DNA of 64,000 nt, from the NCBI RefSeq assembly GCF_030296695.1, contig NZ_AP027737.1, positions 2,170,001-2,234,000 of the forward strand, read 5' to 3'. Position 1 is the first letter of the stretch. Each line of letters starts with the position of its first letter. The DNA is from Agromyces mangrovi (GTDB lineage Bacteria; Actinomycetota; Actinomycetes; Actinomycetales; Microbacteriaceae). Positions 1 through 8,421 of the stretch are shown piece after piece. The notes under the pieces are model-generated. The model saw nothing but the letters and a program-made list of their open reading frames with translations. It ran no database searches and was not told the DNA's origin. A program made the position numbers and the translations under genes.

Positions 1-46
1 GCATGAAATCCAGCTCAGGATTCTCATGCACCATTAGCATCGCTTC

Positions 47-931
47 ATGGAAATTCCGCTCGACCTCGCCCGCACGCTCGCCGCGGTCGTCGACGCCGGC
101 ACGTTCGAGGCCGCGGCCGCCGACCTCTCGATCACCCCGTCCGCCGTCTCCCAGCGCGTCAAGCAGCTCGAGCAGCGACTCGGCCGCGTGCTCGTCGTGC
201 GCGCGAAGCCCGTGCGCGCCACCGAGGCGGGCGAGCCGATCGTGCGGCTCGCGCGGCAGCTCGCGCTGCTCGAGCGCGACGCGCTCGCGGCGTTCGGCGG
301 CGACTCCGAGGCATCCGACCGCCCCGCCGTCGTGCCGCTCGCCGTCAACGCCGACTCGCTCGCCACCTGGTTCCTGCCCGCGCTCGCGGGCGTGGAGCGC
401 CGGCACCCGGTCGTGTTCGACCTGCACCGCGACGACCAGGACTTCACCGCGGGGCTGCTCGAGTCGGGCACGGTCATGGGGGCGGTCACCTCGCGGGCCG
501 AGCCGGTGGCCGGATGCCTCGTGCGGCCGCTCGGCGTGATGCGGTACACGGCCGTGGCGACGCCCGACTACGTCGCCCGCTGGGGCGTCGGCGCCGACGG
601 GGCAGCGCTCGCCCGCGCGCCACGCGTCGACCTCGACCGCCGGGACGACCTCCAGGCGCAGTACCTGCACGCCCGCGCCATCGACGCGGCCGGCTCGCCC
701 CGGCACTTCGTGCCCGCCTCGAACGACTTCGCCGCCGCCGTCAAGCTCGGCCTCGGCTGGGGCCTGCTGCCCGGCTTCCAGTCGGACGCCGAGCTCGCCG
801 ACGGCAGCCTCGTCGCGCTCGGCGGGCCGCCGATCGACGTGCCGCTGTACTGGCAGCAGTGGAACCTCGGCTCGCCGCTGCTCGACGCCGTGGCCGAGGC
901 CCTCGCAGTGGAGGCCGCTCAGAGGTTGTGA
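47..931 (+). CDS. LysR-family regulator, LysG/ArgP type
   Basis: Predicted cytoplasmic DNA-binding regulator of the LysG/ArgP branch, which senses lysine or arginine and typically activates the exporter gene lysE transcribed divergently from it. The 294-residue length fits the family. An N-terminal winged helix-turn-helix spans about residues 5-62, with the recognition segment ITPSAVSQRVKQLEQRLG, followed by an effector-binding domain from about residue 90. The ATG at 47 is the first in-frame start that gives the normal MEIPLDLARTLAAVVDAGTF opening. The upstream partner would lie outside the window, so the lysE link is family knowledge only. Its 3' end overlaps the convergent dgt gene by 13 bases. 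Confidence 0.85.
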   Translation: MEIPLDLARTLAAVVDAGTFEAAAADLSITPSAVSQRVKQLEQRLGRVLVVRAKPVRATEAGEPIVRLARQLALLERDALAAFGGDSEASDRPAVVPLAVNADSLATWFLPALAGVERRHPVVFDLHRDDQDFTAGLLESGTVMGAVTSRAEPVAGCLVRPLGVMRYTAVATPDYVARWGVGADGAALARAPRVDLDRRDDLQAQYLHARAIDAAGSPRHFVPASNDFAAAVKLGLGWGLLPGFQSDAELADGSLVALGGPPIDVPLYWQQWNLGSPLLDAVAEALAVEAAQRL

Positions 932-2430
932 CCGACGTCCCACAACCGGTCGGGCCGTCCGTCGATCGCCTCCGACACCGCGAACGCCTGGTCGTCGGAG
1001 AGCGAGGCGACGTAGTCGATCACGCCACGGCCGATGCCGAGCGCGCGCAGCGCCGACGCCTCGGGCAGCGGCACGCCCTCCGGCCGGTCGACGCGGATCG
1101 CGGCGTACCCGTCGATCGCGATCTCGACGAGCTCGCGCAGCCGCTGCGGCACGCGGTCGCGGTCGTCCTCGTCGTGGAGCCACGCCGTGAGGCCCTTGAC
1201 CGCGCGGGTGAGCACGCGGCTGAGGCCGCGCTGGTACATCACGATGTCGGAGCGGTCGAGGATGAAGTGCCGGTGCACGAACTTCAGGATCTCGACCTCG
1301 TGCCAGGCGCGTCGGTCCAGCGTCACCGGGCCCGCGCGCACGACGTCCGGTGGAGCCGGCTCGACCGACGCCTGCAGGTGGCCGATCCAGCGGTTCGTGA
1401 ACGACGACAGCGCGCGCTCCGACGCGATCGAGCCGTCGAACGGGCTCGCGAGCAGGCCGTCGACCAGGTCGTCGGCGACCACCCCGACGGCCTCGCGGAA
1501 GGCGTCGTCGTCGGCGATCCACGGGTCGCCGCGGCGGAGCTTCCGGCGCAGGCCCTCGAGCGCGCTGCCGGCCGGGGCCGTGCGCCCGCGCAGCGCCTCG
1601 TCGTCGAGCCGGCGCAGTGCCACGCCGTCCTCGATCCAGCCGCGGAACTCGCGCGCGACCGCGCCCTGGCCGAGGAGCCCCGCGCGGTGGAAGTCGTCGA
1701 CGTCGTGGATCGAGTATGCGATGTCGTCGGCGATGTCCATGATCGAGCACTCGAGGGTCTGCTTCAGGGCCGGATGCCCCTGGCGGGCCGCCTGCAGGTC
1801 GGCGGCGTCGATGCCGTAGGCCGAGTACTTCGCCACCCGTGGGCCGCGAGGCGTGCGCGTGAGCCCGCGCGGGAGCGGGCCGTCGCCGAGCGCCGCGGCG
1901 TCGAGGTGCGCCGTCCACGGGTACTTCGCGACCGCGCTGCGCACCGCGGCGGTGAGGTTCAGCCCGAGCGGCGCGGCCTCGCTCACGTCGAGCGTGGCGA
2001 GGATCCGGTAGGTCTGCGCGTTGCCCTCGAAGCCGTCGGGCAGGCCCAGCGTGTCGCGCGCGAGCCGGTCGAGCACGCGCTCGCCGAGGTGCCCGAACGG
2101 CGGGTGCCCGAGGTCGTGGGCGCTGGCCGCGGCCTGCACGGCCACCGCGTCGCACCCGTGCTCGACCGCGAACGCGTGCGTCGGGGCATCCGCATCGACC
2201 ATCGACACGGCGATCGCGCGCGCCACCGCCGTGACCTTGATGGAGTGGCTCAGCCGGTTGTGGATGAGCGGGCCCGCGCCCGGCTGGCCGATCACCTGGG
2301 TGACGGCCGACAGGCGCGAGAAATACGGCGAGAAGCGCACGCGCTCGAGGTCGAGGCGGAACTGCGAGTGCTCGCCGACCACGTCGGCGCTGCTCGGCGG
2401 CTCCGGGACGATGCGACTCGCGCGCGCCAT
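919..2430 (-). CDS. dgt: deoxyguanosinetriphosphate triphosphohydrolase
   Basis: Predicted dGTPase-like HD-domain enzyme hydrolysing dNTPs to deoxynucleoside plus tripolyphosphate, a cytosolic role in nucleotide-pool control. The 503-residue protein shows the metal-binding HD signature in order: H62 in RLSHSIKV, H105-D106 in AHDLGHPPFGH, and a later Asp in IADDIAYSIHD. The N-terminal RLSAVTQV segment is also family-typical. The ATG start at 2430 lies 10 bases after the stop of the aminotransferase gene, so the two probably form one transcript. The 3' end overlaps the convergent LysR gene. Substrate preference for dGTP is assigned from the family. Confidence 0.9.
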   Translation of the reverse strand: MARASRIVPEPPSSADVVGEHSQFRLDLERVRFSPYFSRLSAVTQVIGQPGAGPLIHNRLSHSIKVTAVARAIAVSMVDADAPTHAFAVEHGCDAVAVQAAASAHDLGHPPFGHLGERVLDRLARDTLGLPDGFEGNAQTYRILATLDVSEAAPLGLNLTAAVRSAVAKYPWTAHLDAAALGDGPLPRGLTRTPRGPRVAKYSAYGIDAADLQAARQGHPALKQTLECSIMDIADDIAYSIHDVDDFHRAGLLGQGAVAREFRGWIEDGVALRRLDDEALRGRTAPAGSALEGLRRKLRRGDPWIADDDAFREAVGVVADDLVDGLLASPFDGSIASERALSSFTNRWIGHLQASVEPAPPDVVRAGPVTLDRRAWHEVEILKFVHRHFILDRSDIVMYQRGLSRVLTRAVKGLTAWLHDEDDRDRVPQRLRELVEIAIDGYAAIRVDRPEGVPLPEASALRALGIGRGVIDYVASLSDDQAFAVSEAIDGRPDRLWDVGHNL

Positions 2431-2440
2431 CGGCGGGGCC

Positions 2441-3667
2441 TTACGCGAACAGGCGCTGCAGGCGCTGCACGCCCTCGAGCAGGGCGTTGTCGCCGAGCGC
2501 GTAGCTGAGCCGGAGGTAGCCGCTCGGGCCGAACGCCTCGCCGGGCACCGCGGCCACCTCGGCCTGCTCGAGCATGAGGTCGGCGAGCTCGAGCGAGCTG
2601 GTCGGCGTCGTGCCGCCCCACTCGCGGCCGAGCAGCCCGCTCACGTCGGGGTAGACGTAGAACGCGCCCTCGGGCACGGGCACGGTGACGCCGTCGATCT
2701 TCGACAGCTCGGCGACGATCGTGCGCCGGCGGCGGTCGAACGCGCGACGCATCTCCTCGACCGGCTCCTGCGGTCCGTTCAGCGCGGCGATCGCGGCACG
2801 CTGCGAGATGTTCGACACGTTCGAGGTGAGGTGCGACTGCAGGTTCGCGGCGCCCTTGATCAGGTCGGCGGGGCCGACCATCCAGCCCACGCGCCAGCCG
2901 GTCATGGCGTAGGTCTTCGCGACGCCGTTCACCAGGATGGTGCGGTCGGCCAGCTCGGGCACGGCCTCCACGATCGAGGTCGCGCGCGGCGGCGCGGCAT
3001 CCGGGTCGCCGTCGATGTCGGCATAGGTGAGGTTCTGGTAGATCTCGTCGGTCACCACGAAGATGCCGTGCTCGAGCGCCCACTCGCCGATCGCGCGGAT
3101 CTGCTCGGTCGTGTAGACGGCGCCCGTCGGGTTCGACGGCGAGACGAGCAGCAGCACCTTGGTGCGCTCGGTGCGCGCCGCCTCGAGCTGGTCGACCGTG
3201 ACCCGGTAGCCCTGGTCGGCGCCCGCGAACACGTCGACCTGCGTGCCGCCGGTCAGCCCGATCGCCTCCGGGTACGTGGTCCAGTACGGGGTCGGCACGA
3301 GCACCTCGTCGCCCGGGTCGACGAGCACCTGGAACGCCTGGTACACCGCCTGCTTGCCGCCGTTGGTCACGACCACCTGGTTCGGCGCGACCTCGAGGCC
3401 CGAGTCGCGCAGCGTCTTCGCGGCGACCGCCTCGCGCAGGTCGGGCAGGCCGGCCGCGGGCGTGTAGCGGTGGTTGCGCGGGTCGCGCACGGCTTCCAGC
3501 GCGGCCTCGACGATGTGCTCGGGCGTCGCGAAGTCGGGCTCGCCCGCGGCGTACGAGATGATCGGTCTTCCCTCGGCCTTCAGGGCCTTCGCCTTGGCGT
3601 CGACCTTGAGGGTCGCGGACTCGGCGATCGCGGCGATACGGGCGGAGAGGCGGTGCTGCTCGGTCAC
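2441..3667 (-). CDS. aspC: pyridoxal-phosphate aminotransferase, aspartate aminotransferase-like (class I/II)
   Basis: Predicted fold-type I PLP aminotransferase, most like actinobacterial aspartate aminotransferases, moving amino groups between aspartate or a similar donor and 2-oxoglutarate. The 408-residue length is normal. Visible landmarks are GEPDFATP near residue 42, SPSNPTG near 176-182, the Asp/Tyr pair in TDEIYQNL near 207-214, the Schiff-base lysine K251 in [15 protein letters not shown], and LRLSYAL with the substrate-binding arginine near the C-terminus. It starts at GTG 3667 and ends 10 bases before dgt. Exact substrate (aspartate, prephenate, alanine) cannot be told from sequence alone. 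Confidence 0.85.
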   Translation of the reverse strand: MTEQHRLSARIAAIAESATLKVDAKAKALKAEGRPIISYAAGEPDFATPEHIVEAALEAVRDPRNHRYTPAAGLPDLREAVAAKTLRDSGLEVAPNQVVVTNGGKQAVYQAFQVLVDPGDEVLVPTPYWTTYPEAIGLTGGTQVDVFAGADQGYRVTVDQLEAARTERTKVLLLVSPSNPTGAVYTTEQIRAIGEWALEHGIFVVTDEIYQNLTYADIDGDPDAAPPRATSIVEAVPELADRTILVNGVAKTYAMTGWRVGWMVGPADLIKGAANLQSHLTSNVSNISQRAAIAALNGPQEPVEEMRRAFDRRRRTIVAELSKIDGVTVPVPEGAFYVYPDVSGLLGREWGGTTPTSSLELADLMLEQAEVAAVPGEAFGPSGYLRLSYALGDNALLEGVQRLQRLFA

Positions 3668-3778
3668 CCGTCCAGCCTACCGAGCAGCGGATGCCGCGGG
3701 CAGGACGGCGAGTCTCGATGACGCACTGCGTCCGGACGGTTCGCCGGGGCGCCCGCCGGTTGCGAGAATGGTCACTCG

Positions 3779-4717
3779 ATGCACACCACCACTCGATCGG
3801 ATGCCACGGGCAGCCGCCGCCCCCGATGGCGGTCGGTCGCGCTGTGGTCGGCCGTCGCGCTCGTCGCGCTGGTCGTGGTCGTGCTCGCAGCCCAGTGGCT
3901 GCGCACCCTCCCGGCGATCGACGAGTTCATCGGCACCTACCCGGGCACGTCGGAACTGCCCGAGGGGGCACCGATCGGCATCCCCGCGTGGCTCGCCTGG
4001 CAGCACTTCCTGAACGCGTTCTTCCTCGTGCTGCTCGTGAAGACCGGCCTCGTGCTGCGGGCGAAGCAGCGGCCGAAGGTCTTCTGGCGGCGCGACAACA
4101 CCCGGGGCATCCGCACCAAGGGCGCCCCGCGCCGCATCGGCATCGACCTCTGGCTGCACCTCTGGGTCGACGCGCTCTGGATGCTGAACGGCGTCGTCTA
4201 CGTCGTGCTGCTGTTCGCGACCGGCGCGTGGATGCGCATCGTGCCCACGAGCTGGGACATCGTGCCGAACGCGATCTCCGCCGGCATCCAGTACGCCTCG
4301 CTCGACTGGCCGGTGCACGACGGTTGGGCGACCTACAACGGGCTGCAGCTGCTGTCGTACTTCGCGACCGTCTTCATCGCCGCGCCGCTCGCGTTCGCCA
4401 CGGGCCTCCGGCTGTCGTCGGTGTGGCCGCAGGACGCCCCTCGCCTGAACCGCTGGTTCCCCGAGCGGCTCGCGCGCGCCCTGCACTACCCGGTCATGCT
4501 CTACTTCCTGGTCTTCACCGCGGTGCACACGGTGCTCGTGCTCACGACCGGCATGCTGCGCAACCTCGACCACATGTACCTCGCGCGCGACACCGAGACC
4601 TGGCTCGGGTTCGCGGTCTTCGCCGCGTCGCTCGTGGCGATGGTCGCCGCGTGGGTGCTCGCACGGCCCGCGCTGCTGAAGCGCCTCGCCGCGCGTTCGG
4701 GCCAGACCTGGGGCTGA
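3779..4717 (+). CDS. cytochrome b/b6-domain integral membrane protein
   Basis: Predicted multi-spanning membrane protein of 312 residues with five or six hydrophobic helices, the first at about residues 23-43. Histidines sit in or beside helices (WQHFLNAF, LWLHLWVD, ALHYPVML, AVHTVLVL), consistent with bis-histidine heme b ligation as in di-heme b-type cytochromes. A short arginine-rich N-terminus precedes helix 1, which gives a cytoplasmic N-terminus. It is a single gene with no redox partner next to it, divergent from the aminotransferase and just upstream of the tRNA-Trp promoter. The electron donor and acceptor are unknown; a role in respiratory or ferric-reductase-like electron transfer is inference. 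Confidence 0.6.
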   Translation: MHTTTRSDATGSRRPRWRSVALWSAVALVALVVVVLAAQWLRTLPAIDEFIGTYPGTSELPEGAPIGIPAWLAWQHFLNAFFLVLLVKTGLVLRAKQRPKVFWRRDNTRGIRTKGAPRRIGIDLWLHLWVDALWMLNGVVYVVLLFATGAWMRIVPTSWDIVPNAISAGIQYASLDWPVHDGWATYNGLQLLSYFATVFIAAPLAFATGLRLSSVWPQDAPRLNRWFPERLARALHYPVMLYFLVFTAVHTVLVLTTGMLRNLDHMYLARDTETWLGFAVFAASLVAMVAAWVLARPALLKRLAARSGQTWG

Positions 4718-4728
4718 GCCCGCCTCGG

Positions 4729-4758
4729 TTGGACTGGCCGCGCGGCATCACCTAGACT
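4729..4758 (+). promoter_or_regulatory. predicted housekeeping promoter for tRNA-Trp/secE
   Basis: TTGGAC at 4729-4734 and TAGACT at 4753-4758 are separated by 18 bases and match a sigma-70-type -35/-10 pair. Transcription would begin near 4765, about 115 bases before the tRNA-Trp. No other good promoter is seen before secE, so tRNA-Trp and secE may share this transcript. Confidence 0.55.
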
Positions 4759-4877
4759 GTCTGAGGTTGTGAACGCAGCCAAGCTTCTCTGTGCCTGCAA
4801 TCGGGTGCGAATCCCGGTGTGAAGCGCACGAGGAGCGAAGTCGTTCACACCCCGGCGGTCGCCTCGCACGCGACCGA

Positions 4878-4950
4878 AGGGCGGTGGCTCAATTGGTAGA
4901 GCAGCGGTCTCCAAAACCGCAGGTTGCAGGTTCGAGTCCTGTCCGCCCTG
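4878..4950 (+). tRNA. trnW: tRNA-Trp (anticodon CCA)
   Basis: A complete cloverleaf of 73 bases. The acceptor stem pairs AGGGCGG (4878-4884) with CCGCCCT (4943-4949), with G as discriminator at 4950. The D arm carries GGCTCAATTGGTAGAGC, the anticodon stem GCGGT/ACCGC encloses loop CTCCAAA with anticodon CCA at 4911-4913, and the T arm carries GGTTCGAGTCC. CCA is not encoded. Its place directly ahead of secE-nusG is the usual actinobacterial arrangement. Confidence 0.97.
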
Positions 4951-4990
4951 CGAGTCGGCAGGCAATGCCGGCCCATGAAAGGTGTACGAG

Positions 4991-5266
4991 GTGGCCCGAA
5001 AAGTAACCGACGAACCCAGCGAGGACATCGTCGCCAAGGCGAAGCAGGATCGCGCCGCACAGCGCAATCCGTTCGCCCGGATCGCCCTGTTCATCCGACA
5101 GGTCATCGCAGAACTGAAGAAGGTCGTCACCCCGACCCGGCGCGAACTGGTGAACTTCACCATCGTCGTGCTGGTGTTCGTGCTCATCATGATGGGCATC
5201 GTCTGGGGTCTCGACCAGGTCTTCAGCTGGGTCGTCCTCTACGTCTTCGGTACGCCGGGCGTCTAG
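4991..5266 (+). CDS. secE: preprotein translocase subunit SecE
   Basis: Small membrane subunit that clamps SecY in the Sec translocon. The 91-residue protein has a charged cytoplasmic N-terminus, the conserved amphipathic segment FIRQVIAELKKVVTPTRREL at about residues 33-52, and a single transmembrane helix at about 55-80 (VNFTIVVLVFVLIMMGIVWG). GTG 4991 is preferred over the in-frame GTG 4982 because a GAAAGG ribosome site lies 8 bases upstream and the peptide then opens MARKVTDEP. It is followed by nusG after 63 bases, the near-universal bacterial order. Confidence 0.93.
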   Translation: MARKVTDEPSEDIVAKAKQDRAAQRNPFARIALFIRQVIAELKKVVTPTRRELVNFTIVVLVFVLIMMGIVWGLDQVFSWVVLYVFGTPGV

Positions 5267-5329
5267 ATCCGGGCGGCCTGACGCGCGGATCGTTCCGCGC
5301 CCGAACCGAAATCGAAGGACTGAGAACAC

Positions 5330-6253
5330 GTGGCAAAGACTGAGCGCGAGGACGTCGACTGGGCGACCGCTGCCGAGCAGTCGTCCGAGGACGACGAGGC
5401 CCAGGAGGGCAACTCGCTGCAGCGCGACGAGCAGTCCTCCGAGCCCGCCGAGCACCGCGCGGTGCACATCGTCGACGACGAGGGCAACGACGTCGACCTC
5501 GACGCCGTGCTCGACTCGCTCGCCGAGGCGGCGGACCCCGAGGCCGACGCCGTCGTCGACGACGCACTCGACATCGACAGCGCCGAGGAGGCCGAGGCTG
5601 CGGCCGAGGCCACCGAGGAGGAAGAGGAAGAGGCGCACGACCCCTACGAGGAGTTCCGCCGCGAGCTGCGCTTCCTCCCGGGCAAGTGGTACGTCATCCA
5701 CTCCTACGCCGGCTTCGAGCGTCGCGTGAAGGCGAACATCGAGCAGCGTCGCGAGACCATGGCCATGGCCGACTACGTCTACCAGGTCGAGGTCCCCATG
5801 GAAGACGTGGTCGAGATCAAGAACGGCCAGCGCAAGATGGTCAACCGCGTGCGCATCCCGGGCTACGTGCTCGTGCGCATGGAGCTCAACGAGGAGAGCT
5901 GGTCGGTCATCCGCCACACTCCCGGCGTCACCGGCTTCGTGGGCAACGCGCACAACCCGACCCCGCTCCGCTTCGAGGAGGCCTTCGGCATGCTGAAGAG
6001 CCTCGTCGAGCCCAAGGAGGCGCCCGTCAAGGCCGGCAAGGCCGCGGGCGGCACCGCCGCGGCGCGTCCGATCCCCGCCGAGGTCGACTTCGAGGTCGGC
6101 GAGACGATCACCATCAAGGACGGCTCGTTCGCGGGCCTGCCCGGTTCGATCAGCGAGATCAAGCCCGAGAGCGGCAAGCTCACGGTGCTCGTCTCCCTGT
6201 TCGAGCGCGAGACCCCGGTCGAGCTCAGCTTCGACCAGGTCACCAAGCTCTAG
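5330..6253 (+). CDS. nusG: transcription termination/antitermination factor NusG
   Basis: Elongation factor that binds RNA polymerase through its NGN domain and recruits Rho or ribosomal protein S10 through its KOW domain. The 307 residues comprise a long acidic N-terminal extension (about 1-108, mostly D/E/A/S) typical of high-GC Gram-positive bacteria, an NGN domain beginning [20 protein letters not shown], a linker, and a C-terminal KOW motif in [20 protein letters not shown]. The start is GTG at 5330 with AAGGA upstream. It lies between secE and rplK. Confidence 0.95.
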   Translation: MAKTEREDVDWATAAEQSSEDDEAQEGNSLQRDEQSSEPAEHRAVHIVDDEGNDVDLDAVLDSLAEAADPEADAVVDDALDIDSAEEAEAAAEATEEEEEEAHDPYEEFRRELRFLPGKWYVIHSYAGFERRVKANIEQRRETMAMADYVYQVEVPMEDVVEIKNGQRKMVNRVRIPGYVLVRMELNEESWSVIRHTPGVTGFVGNAHNPTPLRFEEAFGMLKSLVEPKEAPVKAGKAAGGTAAARPIPAEVDFEVGETITIKDGSFAGLPGSISEIKPESGKLTVLVSLFERETPVELSFDQVTKL

Positions 6254-6300
6254 CGGGCACCCGCCGCCGCAGAGCGACCACAGACATCCAGACCACCGCC

Positions 6301-6343
6301 GCCCGGACAGGCCGGGCGCGCGGGAGAGTGCCCCGCCTGGGGC
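6301..6343 (+). promoter_or_regulatory. rplK leader with two hairpins, candidate L1 autoregulatory site
   Basis: Two stems can form in the 114-base gap between nusG and rplK: GCCCGG/CCGGGC at 6301-6317, and GCCCC/GGGGC at 6330-6343, just after GGGAGAGT. Ribosomal protein L1 is known to repress its own rplK-rplA mRNA through a leader structure resembling its rRNA site, so this is the place to expect it. I see the hairpins; L1 binding is inference. Confidence 0.35.
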
Positions 6344-6367
6344 GTTCGAACAGAAAGAGAGAAAACC

Positions 6368-6796
6368 ATGGCACCGAAGAAGAAGGTCACTGGTCTGATC
6401 AAGCTTCAGATCAACGCCGGCGCCGCGAACCCCGCTCCGCCCATCGGCCCCGCACTGGGTCAGCACGGCGTGAACATCATGGAGTTCTGCAAGGCGTACA
6501 ACGCCGCGACCGAGTCGCAGCGCGGCAACGTGATCCCCGTCGAGATCACCGTGTACGAGGACCGCTCGTTCACGTTCGTGCTCAAGACCCCGCCGGCCGC
6601 AGAGCTCATCAAGAAGGCCGCAGGCGTGGCCAAGGGCTCGGGCGTTCCGCACACGACCAAGGTCGGCAAGATCTCGCAGGACCAGGTCCGCGAGATCGCG
6701 CAGCAGAAGATGGCCGACCTCAACGCGAACGACATCGACGCCGCGTCGAAGATCATCGCGGGCACCGCTCGTTCGATGGGCATCACGGTCGAGTAA
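6368..6796 (+). CDS. rplK: 50S ribosomal protein L11
   Basis: Component of the ribosomal GTPase-associated centre, binding 23S rRNA around the thiostrepton site and required for RelA/RSH activation. The 142-residue sequence is canonical: an N-terminal domain with [20 protein letters not shown] (proline helix) and a C-terminal rRNA-binding domain with [15 protein letters not shown] and ARSMGITVE. The ATG at 6368 follows AGAAAGAGAG. It is separated from rplA by a gap containing a strong hairpin, so the two may not be made in strictly equal amounts. Confidence 0.97.
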   Translation: MAPKKKVTGLIKLQINAGAANPAPPIGPALGQHGVNIMEFCKAYNAATESQRGNVIPVEITVYEDRSFTFVLKTPPAAELIKKAAGVAKGSGVPHTTKVGKISQDQVREIAQQKMADLNANDIDAASKIIAGTARSMGITVE

Positions 6797-6805
6797 GCCT
6801 CGATC

Positions 6806-6835
6806 AGCGGATGCCTCCGCCAAGCGGCATCCGCT
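6806..6835 (+). terminator. hairpin between rplK and rplA, possible attenuator
   Basis: A 10-bp perfect stem AGCGGATGCC (6806-6815) / GGCATCCGCT (6826-6835) with a 10-base loop, followed 12 bases later by a run of five T at 6848-6852. The arms are inverted copies of the dispersed CGGATGC motif. Position inside the rplK-rplA operon suggests partial termination or mRNA processing rather than full termination. Confidence 0.4.
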
Positions 6836-6905
6836 CGTCACCAGACATTTTTCGTGGCAGCGCCGGCCAGGCGCGATGACCACACACTCTTCAAGGAGAA
6901 CCAAC

Positions 6906-7595
6906 ATGGCACAGAAGTCCAAGGCCTACCGGGCCGCGGCCGAGAAGATCGAGGCCGGCAAGTACTACACCCCGACCGAGGCGGTCGCCCTCGCGAAGGA
7001 GACCGGCTCGGCGAAGTTCGACTCGACCGTCGAGGTCGCGCTGAAGCTCAACGTCGACCCCCGCAAGGCGGACCAGATGGTGCGCGGCACCGTCATCCTC
7101 CCGCACGGCACGGGCAAGACCGCCCGCGTGATCGTGTTCGCGACCGGTGACGCGGCCGAGGCCGCCATCGCCGCTGGTGCGGACGAGGTCGGCGGCGCCG
7201 ACCTGATCGCCAAGGTCGCCGACGGCTACACCGCCTTCGACGCCGCGGTCGCAACCCCCGAGCTGATGGGCCAGGTCGGCCGTCTCGGCAAGGTGCTCGG
7301 CCCGCGCGGCCTCATGCCGAACCCGAAGACCGGCACCGTGACCCCGAACCCGGCCAAGGCCGTGTCCGACATCAAGGGCGGCAAGATCGAGTTCCGCGTC
7401 GACAAGCACGCCAACGTGCACTTCGTCGTCGGCAAGGCCGGCTTCACCGCCGAGCAGCTCAACGAGAACATCGCGACCGCCCTCGAGGAGGTCGTGCGCC
7501 TCAAGCCGTCGAGCGCCAAGGGCCGCTACATCCAGAAGGGCTCGGTCTCGACCACCTTCGGCCCCGGCATCCCGCTGGACGTCAACAGCATCTAG
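6906..7595 (+). CDS. rplA: 50S ribosomal protein L1
   Basis: Ribosomal protein of the mobile L1 stalk that helps release deacylated tRNA, and also a translational repressor of its own operon. The 229-residue length is standard. Typical segments include [20 protein letters not shown] near residue 40 and [19 protein letters not shown] near 127, the signature of the family. ATG 6906 is chosen over ATG 6876 because AAGGAGAA lies 8 bases upstream and the protein then has normal length. The gene is last in the block and is followed by a strong terminator; rplJ-rplL are not adjacent. Confidence 0.96.
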   Translation: MAQKSKAYRAAAEKIEAGKYYTPTEAVALAKETGSAKFDSTVEVALKLNVDPRKADQMVRGTVILPHGTGKTARVIVFATGDAAEAAIAAGADEVGGADLIAKVADGYTAFDAAVATPELMGQVGRLGKVLGPRGLMPNPKTGTVTPNPAKAVSDIKGGKIEFRVDKHANVHFVVGKAGFTAEQLNENIATALEEVVRLKPSSAKGRYIQKGSVSTTFGPGIPLDVNSI

Positions 7596-7613
7596 TCGAT
7601 CCGTCGACTCGCG

Positions 7614-7639
7614 CAAGGGCCCGCTTCGGCGGGCCCTTG
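7614..7639 (+). terminator. intrinsic terminator after rplA
   Basis: A perfect 11-bp stem CAAGGGCCCGC/GCGGGCCCTTG closed by the stable tetraloop TTCG, starting 18 bases after the rplA stop. The downstream T tract is weak (TTGTCGTAT), which is common in high-GC genomes. Confidence 0.8.
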
Positions 7640-7697
7640 TCGTATCTGGGGGCTTCCCCGGATCCCTCCCGGAAGCTCGGGGAGTAGGTTCCGGAGC

Positions 7698-8027
7698 ATG
7701 GACGTCGCAGTCCTTGCCGGAGTCGTCGCCACGGCGATGTTCGCGATCAGCCACTTCCCGATGCTGCGGAAGGCGATCGTCACCCGAGACCTGCACTCCT
7801 ACAGCCTCGGCAACCTCGTGCTGCTGAACCTCGCGAACCTGATCTACTCGTTGTACGTCTTCACCCTCCCGGTCGGCCCGATCTGGATCCTGCACAGCTT
7901 CTACGTCGCCGTGGCGGCCACGATGCTCGCGCTCTACCTCGGCACCGGGGCCCATCGTTCGGACCGCATCCGGGCACGTGCTCGGCGCGTGCGTCGCGCG
8001 TCCGCGCACGACGCCCTGCCCGTGTGA
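7698..8027 (+). CDS. small PQ-loop/SemiSWEET-like membrane protein
   Basis: A 109-residue protein with three predicted transmembrane helices (about residues 5-20, 38-57, 62-83) and a basic C-terminal tail. The segment MLRKAIVTRDLHSYSLGNL after helix 1 and NLANLIYSLYVFTLPVG in helix 2 resemble the PQ-loop repeat of SemiSWEET sugar transporters, which act as dimers of three-helix units. The conserved PQ dipeptide itself is not present, so a transport role is tentative. ATG 7698 lies about 60 bases past the rplA terminator and the gene has its own unit. Confidence 0.5.
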   Translation: MDVAVLAGVVATAMFAISHFPMLRKAIVTRDLHSYSLGNLVLLNLANLIYSLYVFTLPVGPIWILHSFYVAVAATMLALYLGTGAHRSDRIRARARRVRRASAHDALPV

Positions 8028-8064
8028 CGTGCGCACCGCGGCGGGGCGGTGGGAGGATGCCGTC

Positions 8065-8412
8065 ATGGGGGAAGTCACCGACTACATCGCCTCGCTCGAC
8101 GGGCAGGACCGCGAGGCCGTGCAGCACGTCTACGACCGCGCGCGGGCGCTCGTGCCCGAGGCGGAGGAGGGCGTCGGGTACGGCATGGCGGCGCTTCGCT
8201 ACCGGGGCAAGGCGCTCATCGCCGTGCAGGCGGCGAAGGGACACCTCGGCCTGTACCCGTTCAGCCCGGAGGCGGTCGCGGCGGTGGCATCCGATCTCGC
8301 CGGGTTCTCGCTCTCGAAGGGCACGATCCGCTTCTCGGCCGATCGCCCCGTGCCCGACGACGTGCTCGATAGGCTGATCCTCACCCGGCGTGAGCAGATC
8401 GACGGCGGCTGA
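8065..8412 (+). CDS. DUF1801 (YdhG-like) family protein
   Basis: A 115-residue soluble protein of the DUF1801/YdhG-like fold; members have been described as iron chaperone (frataxin-like) proteins, but most are uncharacterised. Family features are the opening TDYIASLDGQDREAVQHVYDRAR, the central VGYGMAALRYRGKALIAVQAAKGHLGLYPFSP, and GTIRFSADRPVPDDVLDRLI at the end. ATG 8065 is preceded by GGGAGGA, spacing 8. It is followed after 9 bases by the FHA gene, so the two may be cotranscribed, though no functional link is evident. Confidence 0.7.
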   Translation: MGEVTDYIASLDGQDREAVQHVYDRARALVPEAEEGVGYGMAALRYRGKALIAVQAAKGHLGLYPFSPEAVAAVASDLAGFSLSKGTIRFSADRPVPDDVLDRLILTRREQIDGG

Positions 8413-8421
8413 GAGGAACGC

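Noticed and set aside
4795..4815. A T-arm-like stem-loop (CGGG-TGCGAAT-CCCG) upstream of tRNA-Trp, possible tRNA remnant
   Set aside because: No acceptor, D or anticodon arm can be built around it and the loop lacks the TTC start; treated as transcript leader structure.
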